Assembly (NCBI GenBank): GCA_963210315.1
Contig: OY723261.1
Location: 1,984,001 to 2,048,000 of the forward strand
Direction: 5' to 3'
DNA from: Rhynchopus euleeides
Taxonomy: Eukaryota > Euglenozoa > Diplonemea > Diplonemida > Diplonemidae
Length of the DNA: 64,000 nucleotides
The position numbers were made by a program, and so were the translations under genes. How positions within the stretch are numbered: position 1 is the first letter of the stretch; every line of letters starts with the position of its first letter. The notes under the pieces were generated by a model, which was not told the origin of the DNA, made no database searches, and saw only the letters and a list, made by a program, of their open reading frames with translations. This document shows, piece by piece, positions 51,849 to 64,000 of the stretch.

Positions 51849-53153
51849 ATGAAGGTAACGACGTTCCTCCTAGCCCTTGGATACGCGACACTGGCGCACG
51901 CAAGAGGCGTGTGTGACGGTGCAGCCTTCTGCGGTGGCATCGCAAACGCAGCCTGCAAGAGTGGCTACACATGTCTGGATGACCCGGACGACACATGCGA
52001 CCCCAACAATGGCGGAAGGGACTGCAGCGGGTGCTGCGTGCGTCTGGTGATCCCTGAGACGTCTTCGTCTGCCGCTGCATCTGTCGACACGTGCACGATG
52101 TGCGGCGGCATTGCCAACATCCAGTGCGCTGCCGGTTGGACCTGCATGGACGACACCCGCGACAACTGCGACCCTCGCAACGGCGGGAGGGACTGCAGCG
52201 GGTGCTGCGTGCGTCTCGTGATCCCTGAGAAGTCTTCGTCTGCTGCTGCATCTGTCGACACGTGCACGATGTGCGGCGGCATTGCCAACATCCAGTGCGC
52301 TGCCGGTTGGACCTGCATGGACGACACCCGTGACAACTGCGACCCGAACAGCGGCGGGAGGGACTGCAGCGGGTGCTGCGTGCGTCTGGTGATCCCTGAG
52401 ACGTCTTCGTCTGCCGCTGCATCTGTCGACACGTGCACGATGTGCGGCGGCATTGCCAATATCCGGTGCGCTGCCGGTTGGACCTGCATGGACGACACCC
52501 GCGACAACTGCGACCCTAGCAACGGCGGGAGGGACTGCAGCGGGTGCTGCGTGCGTCTGGTGATCCCTGAGACGTCTTCGTCTGCTGCTGCGTCTGTCGA
52601 CACGTGCACGATGTGCGGCGGCATTGCCAACATCCAGTGCGCTGCCGGTTGGACCTGCATGGACGACACCCGTGACAACTGCGACCCTAACAACGGTGGC
52701 CGGGACTGCAGCGGGTGCTGCGTGCGTCTGGTGATCCCTGAGACGTCTTCGTCTGCTGCTGCGTCTGTCGACACGTGCACGATGTGCGGCGGCATTGCCA
52801 ACATCCAGTGTGCTGCCGGTTGGACCTGCATGGACGACACCCGCGACAACTGCGACCCTAGCAACGGCGGGAGGGACTGCAGCGGGTGCTGCGTGCGTCT
52901 CGTGATCCCTGAGAAGTCTTCGTCTGCTGCTGCATCTGTCGACACGTGCACGATGTGCGGCGGCATTGCCAACATCCAGTGCGCTGACGGTTGGACCTGC
53001 ATGGACGACACCCGTGACAACTGCGACACGAACAACGGCGGGAGGGACTGCAGTGGGTGCTGCGTGCGTCTGGTGATCCCCGTCTTCGTCTGCAGCTGCA
53101 TCTGTCGACACGTGCACGATGTGCGGCGGCATTGCCAACATCCAGTGCGCTGA
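51849..53153 (+). CDS. Secreted cysteine-rich repeat protein, 5' part up to a frameshift
   Basis: As read, the frame gives 434 residues. A signal peptide (MKVTTFLLALGYATLAHA) is followed by one diverged module (FCGGIANAACKSGYTCLDDP) and then tandem 57-residue modules with eight cysteines (CxxC, then GGIANIQC, GWTC, DNCDP, RDCSGCC) joined by a Ser/Ala linker ETSSSAAASVD. Similar CGG-C-DD-D-CDP modules occur in secreted fungal and protist proteins, of unknown function. In the seventh module after the diverged one, 5 bp (TGAGA) are missing between 53080 and 53081, so the frame shifts and stops at 53153. The module frame resumes at 53083. Either the gene is truncated here or the deletion is an error or a polymorphism. 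Confidence 0.75.
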   Translation: MKVTTFLLALGYATLAHARGVCDGAAFCGGIANAACKSGYTCLDDPDDTCDPNNGGRDCSGCCVRLVIPETSSSAAASVDTCTMCGGIANIQCAAGWTCMDDTRDNCDPRNGGRDCSGCCVRLVIPEKSSSAAASVDTCTMCGGIANIQCAAGWTCMDDTRDNCDPNSGGRDCSGCCVRLVIPETSSSAAASVDTCTMCGGIANIRCAAGWTCMDDTRDNCDPSNGGRDCSGCCVRLVIPETSSSAAASVDTCTMCGGIANIQCAAGWTCMDDTRDNCDPNNGGRDCSGCCVRLVIPETSSSAAASVDTCTMCGGIANIQCAAGWTCMDDTRDNCDPSNGGRDCSGCCVRLVIPEKSSSAAASVDTCTMCGGIANIQCADGWTCMDDTRDNCDTNNGGRDCSGCCVRLVIPVFVCSCICRHVHDVRRHCQHPVR

Positions 53154-56100
53154 CGGTTGGACCTGCATGGACGACACCCGTGACAACTGCGACCCTAGCA
53201 ACGGTGGCCGGGACTGCAGCGGGTGCTGCGTGCGTCTGGTGATCCCTGAGAAGTCTTCGTCTGCTGCTGCATCTATCGACACGTGCACGATGTGCGGCGG
53301 CATTGCCAACATCCAGTGCGCTGCCGGTTGGACCTGCATGGACGACACCCGTGACAACTGCGACCCGAACAGCGGCGGGAGGGACTGCAGCGGGTGCTGC
53401 GTGCGTCTCGTGATCCCCGAGAAGTCTTCGTCTGCCGCTGCATCTGTCGACACGTGCACGATGTGCGGTGGCATTGCCAACATCCAGTGCGCTGCCGGTT
53501 GGACCTGCATGGACGACACCCGTGACAACTGCGACCCTAACAACGGTGGCCGGGACTGCAGCGGGTGCTGCGTGCGTCTGGTGATCCCTGAGACGTCTTC
53601 GTCTGCCGCTGCATCTGTCGACACGTGCACGATGTGCGGCGGCATTGCCAACATCCAGTGCGCTGCCGGTTGGACCTGCATGGACGACACCCGTGACAAC
53701 TGCGACCCGAACAGCGGCGGGAGGGACTGCAGCGGGTGCTGCGTGCGTCTGGTGATCCCTGAGACGTCTTCGTCTGCCGCTGCATCTGTCGACACGTGCA
53801 CGATGTGCGGCGGCATTGCCAATATCCAGTGCGCTGCCGGTTGGACCTGCATGGACGACACCCGCGACAACTGCGACCCTAGCAACGGCGGGAGGGACTG
53901 CAGCGGGTGCTGCGTGCGTCTGGTGATCCCTGAGACGTCTTCGTCTGCTGCTGCGTCTGTCGACACGTGCACGATGTGCGGCGGCATTGCCAACATCCAG
54001 TGCGCTGCCGGTTGGACCTGCATGGACGACACCCGTGACAACTGCGACCCTAGCAACGGTGGCCGGGACTGCAGCGGGTGCTGCGTGCGTCTGGTGATCC
54101 CTGAGACGTCTTCGTCTGCCGCTGCATCTGTCGACACGTGCACGATGTGCGGCGGCATTGCCAACATCCAGTGCGCTGCCGGTTGGACCTGCATGGACGA
54201 CACCCGTGACAACTGCGACCCTAACAACGGTGGCCGGGACTGCAGCGGGTGCTGCGTGCGTCTGGTGATCCCTGAGACGTCTTCGTCTGCCGCTGCATCT
54301 GTCGACACGTGCACGATGTGCGGCGGCATTGCCAACATCCAGTGCGCTGCCGGTTGGACCTGCATGGACGACACCCGTGACAACTGCGACCCGAACAGCG
54401 GCGGGAGGGACTGCAGCGGGTGCTGCGTGCGTCTGGTGATCCCTGAGACGTCTTCGTCTGCCGCTGCATCTGTCGACACGTGCACGATGTGCGGCGGCAT
54501 TGCCAATATCCAGTGCGCTGCCGGTTGGACCTGCATGGACGACACCCGCGACAACTGCGACCCTAGCAACGGCGGGAGGGACTGCAGCGGGTGCTGCGTG
54601 CGTCTGGTGATCCCTGAGACGTCTTCGTCTGCTGCTGCGTCTGTCGACACGTGCACGATGTGCGGCGGCATTGCCAACATCCAGTGCGCTGCCGGTTGGA
54701 CCTGCATGGACGACACCCGTGACAACTGCGACCCTAGCAACGGTGGCCGGGACTGCAGCGGGTGCTGCGTGCGTCTGGTGATCCCTGAGACGTCTTCGTC
54801 TGCCGCTGCATCTGTCGACACGTGCACGATGTGCGGCGGCATTGCCAACATCCAGTGCGCTGCCGGTTGGACCTGCATGGACGACACCCGTGACAACTGC
54901 GACCCTAACAACGGTGGCCGGGACTGCAGCGGGTGCTGCGTGCGTCTGGTGATCCCTGAGACGTCTTCGTCTGCTGCTGCGTCTGTCGACACGTGCACGA
55001 TGTGCGGCGGCATTGCCAACATCCAGTGTGCTGCCGGTTGGACCTGCATGGACGACACCCGCGACAACTGCGACCCTAGCAACGGCGGGAGGGACTGCAG
55101 CGGGTGCTGCGTGCGTCTCGTGATCCCTGAGAAGTCTTCGTCTGCTGCTGCATCTGTCGACACGTGCACGATGTGCGGCGGCATTGCCAACATCCAGTGC
55201 GCTGCCGGTTGGACCTGCATGGACGACACCCGTGACAACTGCGACCCGAACAGCGGCGGGAGGGACTGCAGCGGGTGCTGCGTGCGTCTGGTGATCCCTG
55301 AGACGTCTTCGTCTGCCGCTGCATCTGTCGACACGTGCACGATGTGCGGCGGCATTGCCAATATCCAGTGCGCTGCCGGTTGGACCTGCATGGACGACAC
55401 CCGCGACAACTGCGACCCTAGCAACGGCGGGAGGGACTGCAGCGGGTGCTGCGTGCGTCTGGTGATCCCTGAGACGTCTTCGTCTGCTGCTGCGTCTGTC
55501 GACACGTGCACGATGTGCGGCGGCATTGCCAACATCCAGTGCGCTGCCGGTTGGACCTGCATGGACGACACCCGCGACAACTGCGACCCTCGCAACGGCG
55601 GGAGGGACTGCAGCGGGTGCTGCGTGCGTCTCGTGATCCCTGAGAAGTCTTCGTCTGCTGCTGCATCTGTCGACACGTGCACGATGTGCGGCGGCATTGC
55701 CAACATCCAGTGCGCTGCCGGTTGGACCTGCATGGACGACACCCGTGACAACTGCGACCCGAACAGCGGCGGGAGGGACTGCAGCGGGTGCTGCGTGCGT
55801 CTGGTGATCCCTGAGACGTCTTCGTCTGCCGCTGCATCTGTCGACACGTGCACGATGTGCGGCGGCATTGCCAATATCCAGTGCGCTGCCGGTTGGACCT
55901 GCATGGACGACACCCGCGACAACTGCGACCCTAGCAACGGCGGGAGGGACTGCAGCGGGTGCTGCGTGCGTCTGGTGGTCCCTGAGACGTCTTCGTCTGC
56001 TGCTGCGTCTGTCGACACGTGCACGATGTGCGGCGGCATTGCCAACATCCAGTGCGCTGCCGGTTGGACCTGCATGGACGACACCCGTGACAACTGCGAC

Positions 56101-59100
56101 CCTAGCAACGGTGGCCGGGACTGCAGCGGGTGCTGCGTGCGTCTGGTGATCCCTGAGACGTCTTCGTCTGCTGCTGCGTCTGTCGACACGTGCACGATGT
56201 GCGGCGGCATTGCCAACATCCAGTGCGCTGCCGGTTGGACCTGCATGGACGACACCCGCGACAACTGCGACCCTAGCAACGGCGGGAGGGACTGCAGCGG
56301 GTGCTGCGTGCGTCTCGTGATCCCTGAGACGTCTTCGTCTGCTGCTGCGTCTGTCGACACGTGCACGATGTGCGGCGGCATTGCCAACATCCAGTGCGCT
56401 GCCGGTTGGACCTGCATGGACGACACCCGCGACAACTGCGACCCTAGCAACGGCGGGAGGGACTGCAGCGGGTGCTGCGTGCGTCTGGTGATCCCTGAGA
56501 CGTCTTCGTCTGCCGCTGCATCTGTCGACACGTGCACGATGTGCGGCGGCATTGCCAACATCCAGTGCGCTGCCGGTTGGACCTGCATGGACGACACCCG
56601 TGACAACTGCGACCCGAACAGCGGCGGGAGGGACTGCAGCGGGTGCTGCGTGCGTCCGGTGATCCCTGAGACGTCTTCGTCTGCCGCTGCATCTGTCGAC
56701 ACGTGCACGATGTGCGGCGGCATTGCCAATATCCAGTGCGCTGCCGGTTGGACCTGCATGGACGACACCCGCGACAACTGCGACCCTAGCAACGGCGGGA
56801 GGGACTGCAGCGGGTGCTGCGTGCGTCTGGTGATCCCTGAGACGTCTTCGTCTGCTGCTGCGTCTGTCGACACGTGCACGATGTGCGGCGGCATTGCCAA
56901 CATCCAGTGCGCTGCCGGTTGGACCTGCATGGACGACACCCGTGACAACTGCGACCCTAGCAACGGTGGCCGGGACTGCAGCGGGTGCTGCGTGCGTCTG
57001 GTGATCCCTGAGACGTCTTCGTCTGCCGCTGCATCTGTCGACACGTGCACGATGTGCGGCGGCATTGCCAACATCCAGTGCGCTGCCGGTTGGACCTGCA
57101 TGGACGACACCCGTGACAACTGCGACCCTAACAACGGTGGCCGGGACTGCAGCGGGTGCTGCGTGCGTCTGGTGATCCCTGAGACGTCTTCGTCTGCTGC
57201 TGCGTCTGTCGACACGTGCACGATGTGCGGCGGCATTGCCAACATCCAGTGTGCTGCCGGTTGGACCTGCATGGACGACACCCGCGACAACTGCGACCCT
57301 AGCAACGGCGGGAGGGACTGCAGCGGGTGCTGCGTGCGTCTCGTGATCCCTGAGAAGTCTTCGTCTGCTGCTGCATCTGTCGACACGTGCACGATGTGCG
57401 GCGGCATTGCCAACATCCAGTGCGCTGCCGGTTGGACCTGCATGGACGACACCCGTGACAACTGCGACCCGAACAGCGGCGGGAGGGACTGCAGCGGGTG
57501 CTGCGTGCGTCTGGTGATCCCTGAGACGTCTTCGTCTGCCGCTGCATCTGTCGACACGTGCACGATGTGCGGCGGCATTGCCAATATCCAGTGCGCTGCC
57601 GGTTGGACCTGCATGGACGACACCCGCGACAACTGCGACCCTAGCAACGGCGGGAGGGACTGCAGCGGGTGCTGCGTGCGTCTGGTGATCCCTGAGACGT
57701 CTTCGTCTGCTGCTGCGTCTGTCGACACGTGCACGATGTGCGGCGGCATTGCCAACATCCAGTGCGCTGCCGGTTGGACCTGCATGGACGACACCCGCGA
57801 CAACTGCGACCCTCGCAACGGCGGGAGGGACTGCAGCGGGTGCTGCGTGCGTCTCGTGATCCCTGAGAAGTCTTCGTCTGCTGCTGCATCTGTCGACACG
57901 TGCACGATGTGCGGCGGCATTGCCAACATCCAGTGCGCTGCCGGTTGGACCTGCATGGACGACACCCGTGACAACTGCGACCCGAACAGCGGCGGGAGGG
58001 ACTGCAGCGGGTGCTGCGTGCGTCTGGTGATCCCTGAGACGTCTTCGTCTGCCGCTGCATCTGTCGACACGTGCACGATGTGCGGCGGCATTGCCAATAT
58101 CCAGTGCGCTGCCGGTTGGACCTGCATGGACGACACCCGCGACAACTGCGACCCTAGCAACGGCGGGAGGGACTGCAGCGGGTGCTGCGTGCGTCTGGTG
58201 GTCCCTGAGACGTCTTCGTCTGCTGCTGCGTCTGTCGACACGTGCACGATGTGCGGCGGCATTGCCAACATCCAGTGCGCTGCCGGTTGGACCTGCATGG
58301 ACGACACCCGTGACAACTGCGACCCTAGCAACGGTGGCCGGGACTGCAGCGGGTGCTGCGTGCGTCTGGTGATCCCTGAGACGTCTTCGTCTGCTGCTGC
58401 GTCTGTCGACACGTGCACGATGTGCGGCGGCATTGCCAACATCCAGTGCGCTGCCGGTTGGACCTGCATGGACGACACCCGCGACAACTGCGACCCTAGC
58501 AACGGCGGGAGGGACTGCAGCGGGTGCTGCGTGCGTCTCGTGATCCCTGAGACGTCTTCGTCTGCTGCTGCGTCTGTCGACACGTGCACGATGTGCGGCG
58601 GCATTGCCAACATCCAGTGCGCTGCCGGTTGGACCTGCATGGACGACACCCGCGACAACTGCGACCCTAGCAACGGCGGGAGGGACTGCAGCGGGTGCTG
58701 CGTGCGTCTGGTGATCCCTGAGACGTCTTCGTCTGCCGCTGCATCTGTCGACACGTGCACGATGTGCGGCGGCATTGCCAACATCCAGTGCGCTGCCGGT
58801 TGGACCTGCATGGACGACACCCGTGACAACTGCGACCCGAACAGCGGCGGGAGGGACTGCAGCGGGTGCTGCGTGCGTCTGGTGATCCCTGAGACGTCTT
58901 CGTCTGCCGCTGCATCTGTCGACACGTGCACGATGTGCGGCGGCATTGCCAATATCCAGTGCGCTGCCGGTTGGACCTGCATGGACGACACCCGCGACAA
59001 CTGCGACCCTAGCAACGGCGGGAGGGACTGCAGCGGGTGCTGCGTGCGTCTGGTGATCCCTGAGACGTCTTCGTCTGCTGCTGCGTCTGTCGACACGTGC

Positions 59101-62100
59101 ACGATGTGCGGCGGCATTGCCAACATCCAGTGCGCTGCCGGTTGGACCTGCATGGACGACACCCGTGACAACTGCGACCCTAGCAACGGTGGCCGGGACT
59201 GCAGCGGGTGCTGCGTGCGTCTGGTGATCCCTGAGACGTCTTCGTCTGCTGCTGCGTCTGTCGACACGTGCACGATGTGCGGCGGCATTGCCAACATCCA
59301 GTGCGCTGCCGGTTGGACCTGCATGGACGACACCCGCGACAACTGCGACCCTAGCAACGGCGGGAGGGACTGCAGCGGGTGCTGCGTGCGTCTCGTGATC
59401 CCTGAGAAGTCTTCGTCTGCTGCTGCATCTGTCGACACGTGCACGATGTGCGGCGGCATTGCCAACATCCAGTGCGCTGACGGTTGGACCTGCATGGACG
59501 ACACCCGTGACAACTGCGACCCGAACAGCGGCGGGAGGGACTGCAGCGGGTGCTGCGTGCGTCTCGTGATCCCCGAGAAGTCTTCGTCTGCCGCTGCATC
59601 TGTCGACACGTGCACGATGTGCGGTGGCATTGCCAACATCCAGTGCGCTGCCGGTTGGACCTGCATGGACGACACCCGCGACAACTGCGACCCTAGCAAC
59701 GGCGGGAGGGACTGCAGCGGGTGCTGCGTGCGTCTGGTGATCCCTGAGACGTCTTCGTCTGCTGCTGCGTCTGTCGACACGTGCACGATGTGCGGCGGCA
59801 TTGCCAACATCCAGTGCGCTGCCGGTTGGACCTGCATGGACGACACCCGTGACAACTGCGACCCTAGCAACGGTGGCCGGGACTGCAGCGGGTGCTGCGT
59901 GCGTCTGGTGATCCCTGAGACGTCTTCGTCTGCCGCTGCATCTGTCGACACGTGCACGATGTGCGGCGGCATTGCCAATATCCAGTGCGCTGCCGGTTGG
60001 ACCTGCATGGACGACACCCGCGACAACTGCGACCCTAGCAACGGCGGGAGGGACTGCAGCGGGTGCTGCGTGCGTCTGGTGATCCCTGAGACGTCTTCGT
60101 CTGCTGCTGCGTCTGTCGACACGTGCACGATGTGCGGCGGCATTGCCAACATCCAGTGCGCTGCCGGTTGGACCTGCATGGACGACACCCGCGACAACTG
60201 CGACCCTCGCAACGGCGGGAGGGACTGCAGCGGGTGCTGCGTGCGTCTCGTGATCCCTGAGAAGTCTTCGTCTGCTGCTGCATCTGTCGACACGTGCACG
60301 ATGTGCGGCGGCATTGCCAACATCCAGTGCGCTGCCGGTTGGACCTGCATGGACGACACCCGTGACAACTGCGACCCGAACAGCGGCGGGAGGGACTGCA
60401 GCGGGTGCTGCGTGCGTCTGGTGATCCCTGAGACGTCTTCGTCTGCCGCTGCATCTGTCGACACGTGCACGATGTGCGGCGGCATTGCCAATATCCAGTG
60501 CGCTGCCGGTTGGACCTGCATGGACGACACCCGCGACAACTGCGACCCTAGCAACGGCGGGAGGGACTGCAGCGGGTGCTGCGTGCGTCTGGTGATCCCT
60601 GAGACGTCTTCGTCTGCTGCTGCGTCTGTCGACACGTGCACGATGTGCGGCGGCATTGCCAACATCCAGTGCGCTGCCGGTTGGACCTGCATGGACGACA
60701 CCCGTGACAACTGCGACCCTAGCAACGGTGGCCGGGACTGCAGCGGGTGCTGCGTGCGTCTGGTGATCCCTGAGACGTCTTCGTCTGCTGCTGCGTCTGT
60801 CGACACGTGCACGATGTGCGGCGGCATTGCCAACATCCAGTGCGCTGCCGGTTGGACCTGCATGGACGACACCCGCGACAACTGCGACCCTAGCAACGGC
60901 GGGAGGGACTGCAGCGGGTGCTGCGTGCGTCTCGTGATCCCTGAGACGTCTTCGTCTGCTGCTGCGTCTGTCGACACGTGCACGATGTGCGGCGGCATTG
61001 CCAACATCCAGTGCGCTGCCGGTTGGACCTGCATGGACGACACCCGTGACAACTGCGACCCTAGCAACGGTGGCCGGGACTGCAGCGGGTGCTGCGTGCG
61101 TCTGGTGATCCCTGAGACGTCTTCGTCTGCCGCTGCATCTGTCGACACGTGCACGATGTGCGGCGGCATTGCCAACATCCAGTGCGCTGCCGGTTGGACC
61201 TGCATGGACGACACCCGTGACAACTGCGACCCTAACAACGGTGGCCGGGACTGCAGCGGGTGCTGCGTGCGTCTGGTGATCCCTGAGACGTCTTCGTCTG
61301 CCGCTGCATCTGTCGACACGTGCACGATGTGCGGCGGCATTGCCAACATCCAGTGCGCTGCCGGTTGGACCTGCATGGACGACACCCGTGACAACTGCGA
61401 CCCGAACAGCGGCGGGAGGGACTGCAGCGGGTGCTGCGTGCGTCTGGTGATCCCTGAGACGTCTTCGTCTGCCGCTGCATCTGTCGACACGTGCACGATG
61501 TGCGGCGGCATTGCCAATATCCAGTGCGCTGCCGGTTGGACCTGCATGGACGACACCCGCGACAACTGCGACCCTAGCAACGGCGGGAGGGACTGCAGCG
61601 GGTGCTGCGTGCGTCTGGTGATCCCTGAGACGTCTTCGTCTGCTGCTGCGTCTGTCGACACGTGCACGATGTGCGGCGGCATTGCCAACATCCAGTGCGC
61701 TGCCGGTTGGACCTGCATGGACGACACCCGTGACAACTGCGACCCTAGCAACGGTGGCCGGGACTGCAGCGGGTGCTGCGTGCGTCTGGTGATCCCTGAG
61801 ACGTCTTCGTCTGCTGCTGCGTCTGTCGACACGTGCACGATGTGCGGCGGCATTGCCAACATCCAGTGCGCTGCCGGTTGGACCTGCATGGACGACACCC
61901 GCGACAACTGCGACCCTAGCAACGGCGGGAGGGACTGCAGCGGGTGCTGCGTGCGTCTCGTGATCCCTGAGAAGTCTTCGTCTGCTGCTGCATCTGTCGA
62001 CACGTGCACGATGTGCGGCGGCATTGCCAACATCCAGTGCGCTGACGGTTGGACCTGCATGGACGACACCCGTGACAACTGCGACCCGAACAGCGGCGGG

Positions 62101-64000
62101 AGGGACTGCAGCGGGTGCTGCGTGCGTCTCGTGATCCCCGAGAAGTCTTCGTCTGCCGCTGCATCTGTCGACACGTGCACGATGTGCGGTGGCATTGCCA
62201 ACATCCAGTGCGCTGCCGGTTGGACCTGCATGGACGACACCCGCGACAACTGCGACCCTAGCAACGGCGGGAGGGACTGCAGCGGGTGCTGCGTGCGTCT
62301 GGTGATCCCTGAGACGTCTTCGTCTGCTGCTGCGTCTGTCGACACGTGCACGATGTGCGGCGGCATTGCCAACATCCAGTGCGCTGCCGGTTGGACCTGC
62401 ATGGACGACACCCGTGACAACTGCGACCCTAGCAACGGTGGCCGGGACTGCAGCGGGTGCTGCGTGCGTCTGGTGATCCCTGAGACGTCTTCGTCTGCCG
62501 CTGCATCTGTCGACACGTGCACGATGTGCGGCGGCATTGCCAATATCCAGTGCGCTGCCGGTTGGACCTGCATGGACGACACCCGCGACAACTGCGACCC
62601 TAGCAACGGCGGGAGGGACTGCAGCGGGTGCTGCGTGCGTCTGGTGATCCCTGAGACGTCTTCGTCTGCTGCTGCGTCTGTCGACACGTGCACGATGTGC
62701 GGCGGCATTGCCAACATCCAGTGCGCTGCCGGTTGGACCTGCATGGACGACACCCGCGACAACTGCGACCCTCGCAACGGCGGGAGGGACTGCAGCGGGT
62801 GCTGCGTGCGTCTCGTGATCCCTGAGAAGTCTTCGTCTGCTGCTGCATCTGTCGACACGTGCACGATGTGCGGCGGCATTGCCAACATCCAGTGCGCTGC
62901 CGGTTGGACCTGCATGGACGACACCCGTGACAACTGCGACCCGAACAGCGGCGGGAGGGACTGCAGCGGGTGCTGCGTGCGTCTGGTGATCCCTGAGACG
63001 TCTTCGTCTGCCGCTGCATCTGTCGACACGTGCACGATGTGCGGCGGCATTGCCAATATCCAGTGCGCTGCCGGTTGGACCTGCATGGACGACACCCGCG
63101 ACAACTGCGACCCTAGCAACGGCGGGAGGGACTGCAGCGGGTGCTGCGTGCGTCTGGTGATCCCTGAGACGTCTTCGTCTGCTGCTGCGTCTGTCGACAC
63201 GTGCACGATGTGCGGCGGCATTGCCAACATCCAGTGCGCTGCCGGTTGGACCTGCATGGACGACACCCGTGACAACTGCGACCCTAGCAACGGTGGCCGG
63301 GACTGCAGCGGGTGCTGCGTGCGTCTGGTGATCCCTGAGACGTCTTCGTCTGCTGCTGCGTCTGTCGACACGTGCACGATGTGCGGCGGCATTGCCAACA
63401 TCCAGTGCGCTGCCGGTTGGACCTGCATGGACGACACCCGCGACAACTGCGACCCTAGCAACGGCGGGAGGGACTGCAGCGGGTGCTGCGTGCGTCTCGT
63501 GATCCCTGAGACGTCTTCGTCTGCTGCTGCGTCTGTCGACACGTGCACGATGTGCGGCGGCATTGCCAACATCCAGTGCGCTGCCGGTTGGACCTGCATG
63601 GACGACACCCGTGACAACTGCGACCCTAGCAACGGTGGCCGGGACTGCAGCGGGTGCTGCGTGCGTCTGGTGATCCCTGAGACGTCTTCGTCTGCCGCTG
63701 CATCTGTCGACACGTGCACGATGTGCGGCGGCATTGCCAACATCCAGTGCGCTGCCGGTTGGACCTGCATGGACGACACCCGTGACAACTGCGACCCTAA
63801 CAACGGTGGCCGGGACTGCAGCGGGTGCTGCGTGCGTCTGGTGATCCCTGAGACGTCTTCGTCTGCCGCTGCATCTGTCGACACGTGCACGATGTGCGGC
63901 GGCATTGCCAACATCCAGTGCGCTGCCGGTTGGACCTGCATGGACGACACCCGTGACAACTGCGACCCGAACAGCGGCGGGAGGGACTGCAGCGGGTGCT
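52092..64000 (+). repeat. Tandem array of 171-bp units (69 full units plus a partial one)
   Basis: Unit starts (TGCACGATGTGCGG) recur every 171 bp from 52092 to 63886, with exactly one 5-bp deletion in the whole array. The unit length is a multiple of three, which keeps one frame open on each strand. Variants show higher-order periods: 2,223 bp (13 units) between about 55.1 and 59.4 kb and 2,565 bp (15 units) between about 59.4 and 63.5 kb. Confidence 0.95.
53083..64000 (+). pseudogene. Continuation of the cysteine-rich repeat gene beyond the frameshift
   Basis: From 53083 the module frame (SSSAAASVDTCTMCGG) stays open without a stop to the window edge, more than 3,600 codons. All eight cysteines are kept in nearly every unit and differences are mostly synonymous or conservative (for example S/N/R before NGG, ETSS or EKSS in the linker). 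The conserved coding frame argues for recent selection or recent homogenisation as coding sequence, so the upstream 5-bp deletion may be the only lesion. The 3' end lies outside the window. Confidence 0.6.

Noticed and set aside
51870..63959. A minus-strand open frame of 4,029 residues opposite the cysteine-rich array
   Set aside because: The 171-bp unit happens to lack stops in this antisense frame, and tandem repetition extends it. It has no signal peptide or recognisable module, while the plus strand has conserved cysteines and a signal sequence.

Overview
This window looks like GC-rich nuclear DNA of a protist, most plausibly a euglenozoan (a diplonemid or euglenid rather than a trypanosomatid). 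Three observations point that way. Genes have ordinary GT-AG introns. Almost every coding start lies a few to about 50 bases after a pyrimidine tract plus AG, as a 5' (possibly spliced-leader) splice acceptor would. Seven 67-nt genes at 29.7-30.5 kb have the single-hairpin, AGA-box form of H/ACA guide RNA known from trypanosomes and Euglena. The lineage is an inference; no rRNA or spliced-leader gene is present to prove it.

Layout. 1-5.6 kb: two related long-TIR transposons side by side, the first broken by another transposon that itself carries nested hairpin modules, with a small hAT-like element at their junction. 8.4-16.7 kb: three host genes on the plus strand: a PUS7/TruD-family protein whose catalytic motif is degenerate and which carries a RanBP2-type zinc finger, a eukaryotic-type pantothenate kinase, and the autophagy protease Atg4 (two introns). 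17.8-28.7 kb: nested mobile DNA, including an apparently complete hAT transposon in a G-tract target with its empty site preserved in a second copy of the target repeat, several foldback elements, and two inverted piggyBac-like TTAA elements. 29.7-31.6 kb: the guide-RNA cluster followed by a PUB-domain gene. 34.6-36.7 kb: another TTAA element holding a foldback element rich in TCTTATAAGA-type palindromes. 37.9-45.9 kb: a non-LTR retrotransposon (partial endonuclease, reverse transcriptase, CCHC knuckle) bounded by inverted arrays of TGTGAT-like repeats. 45.9-50.8 kb: a type I membrane protein gene and a coiled-coil protein gene. 51.8-64 kb: a secreted protein made of at least 69 tandem copies of a 57-residue, eight-cysteine module, interrupted near its start by a 5-bp deletion and running off the window.

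How the genes relate. The three genes at 8.4-16.7 kb share a strand but have no common pathway (RNA modification fold, coenzyme A synthesis, autophagy). The strongest functional result is the guide-RNA cluster: both pocket strands of the hairpin match the universal SSU rRNA segment GCCAGUAGUCAUAUGC and leave exactly one U and one C unpaired, predicting pseudouridylation near position 24. All calls come from reading the sequence; no database search was run.
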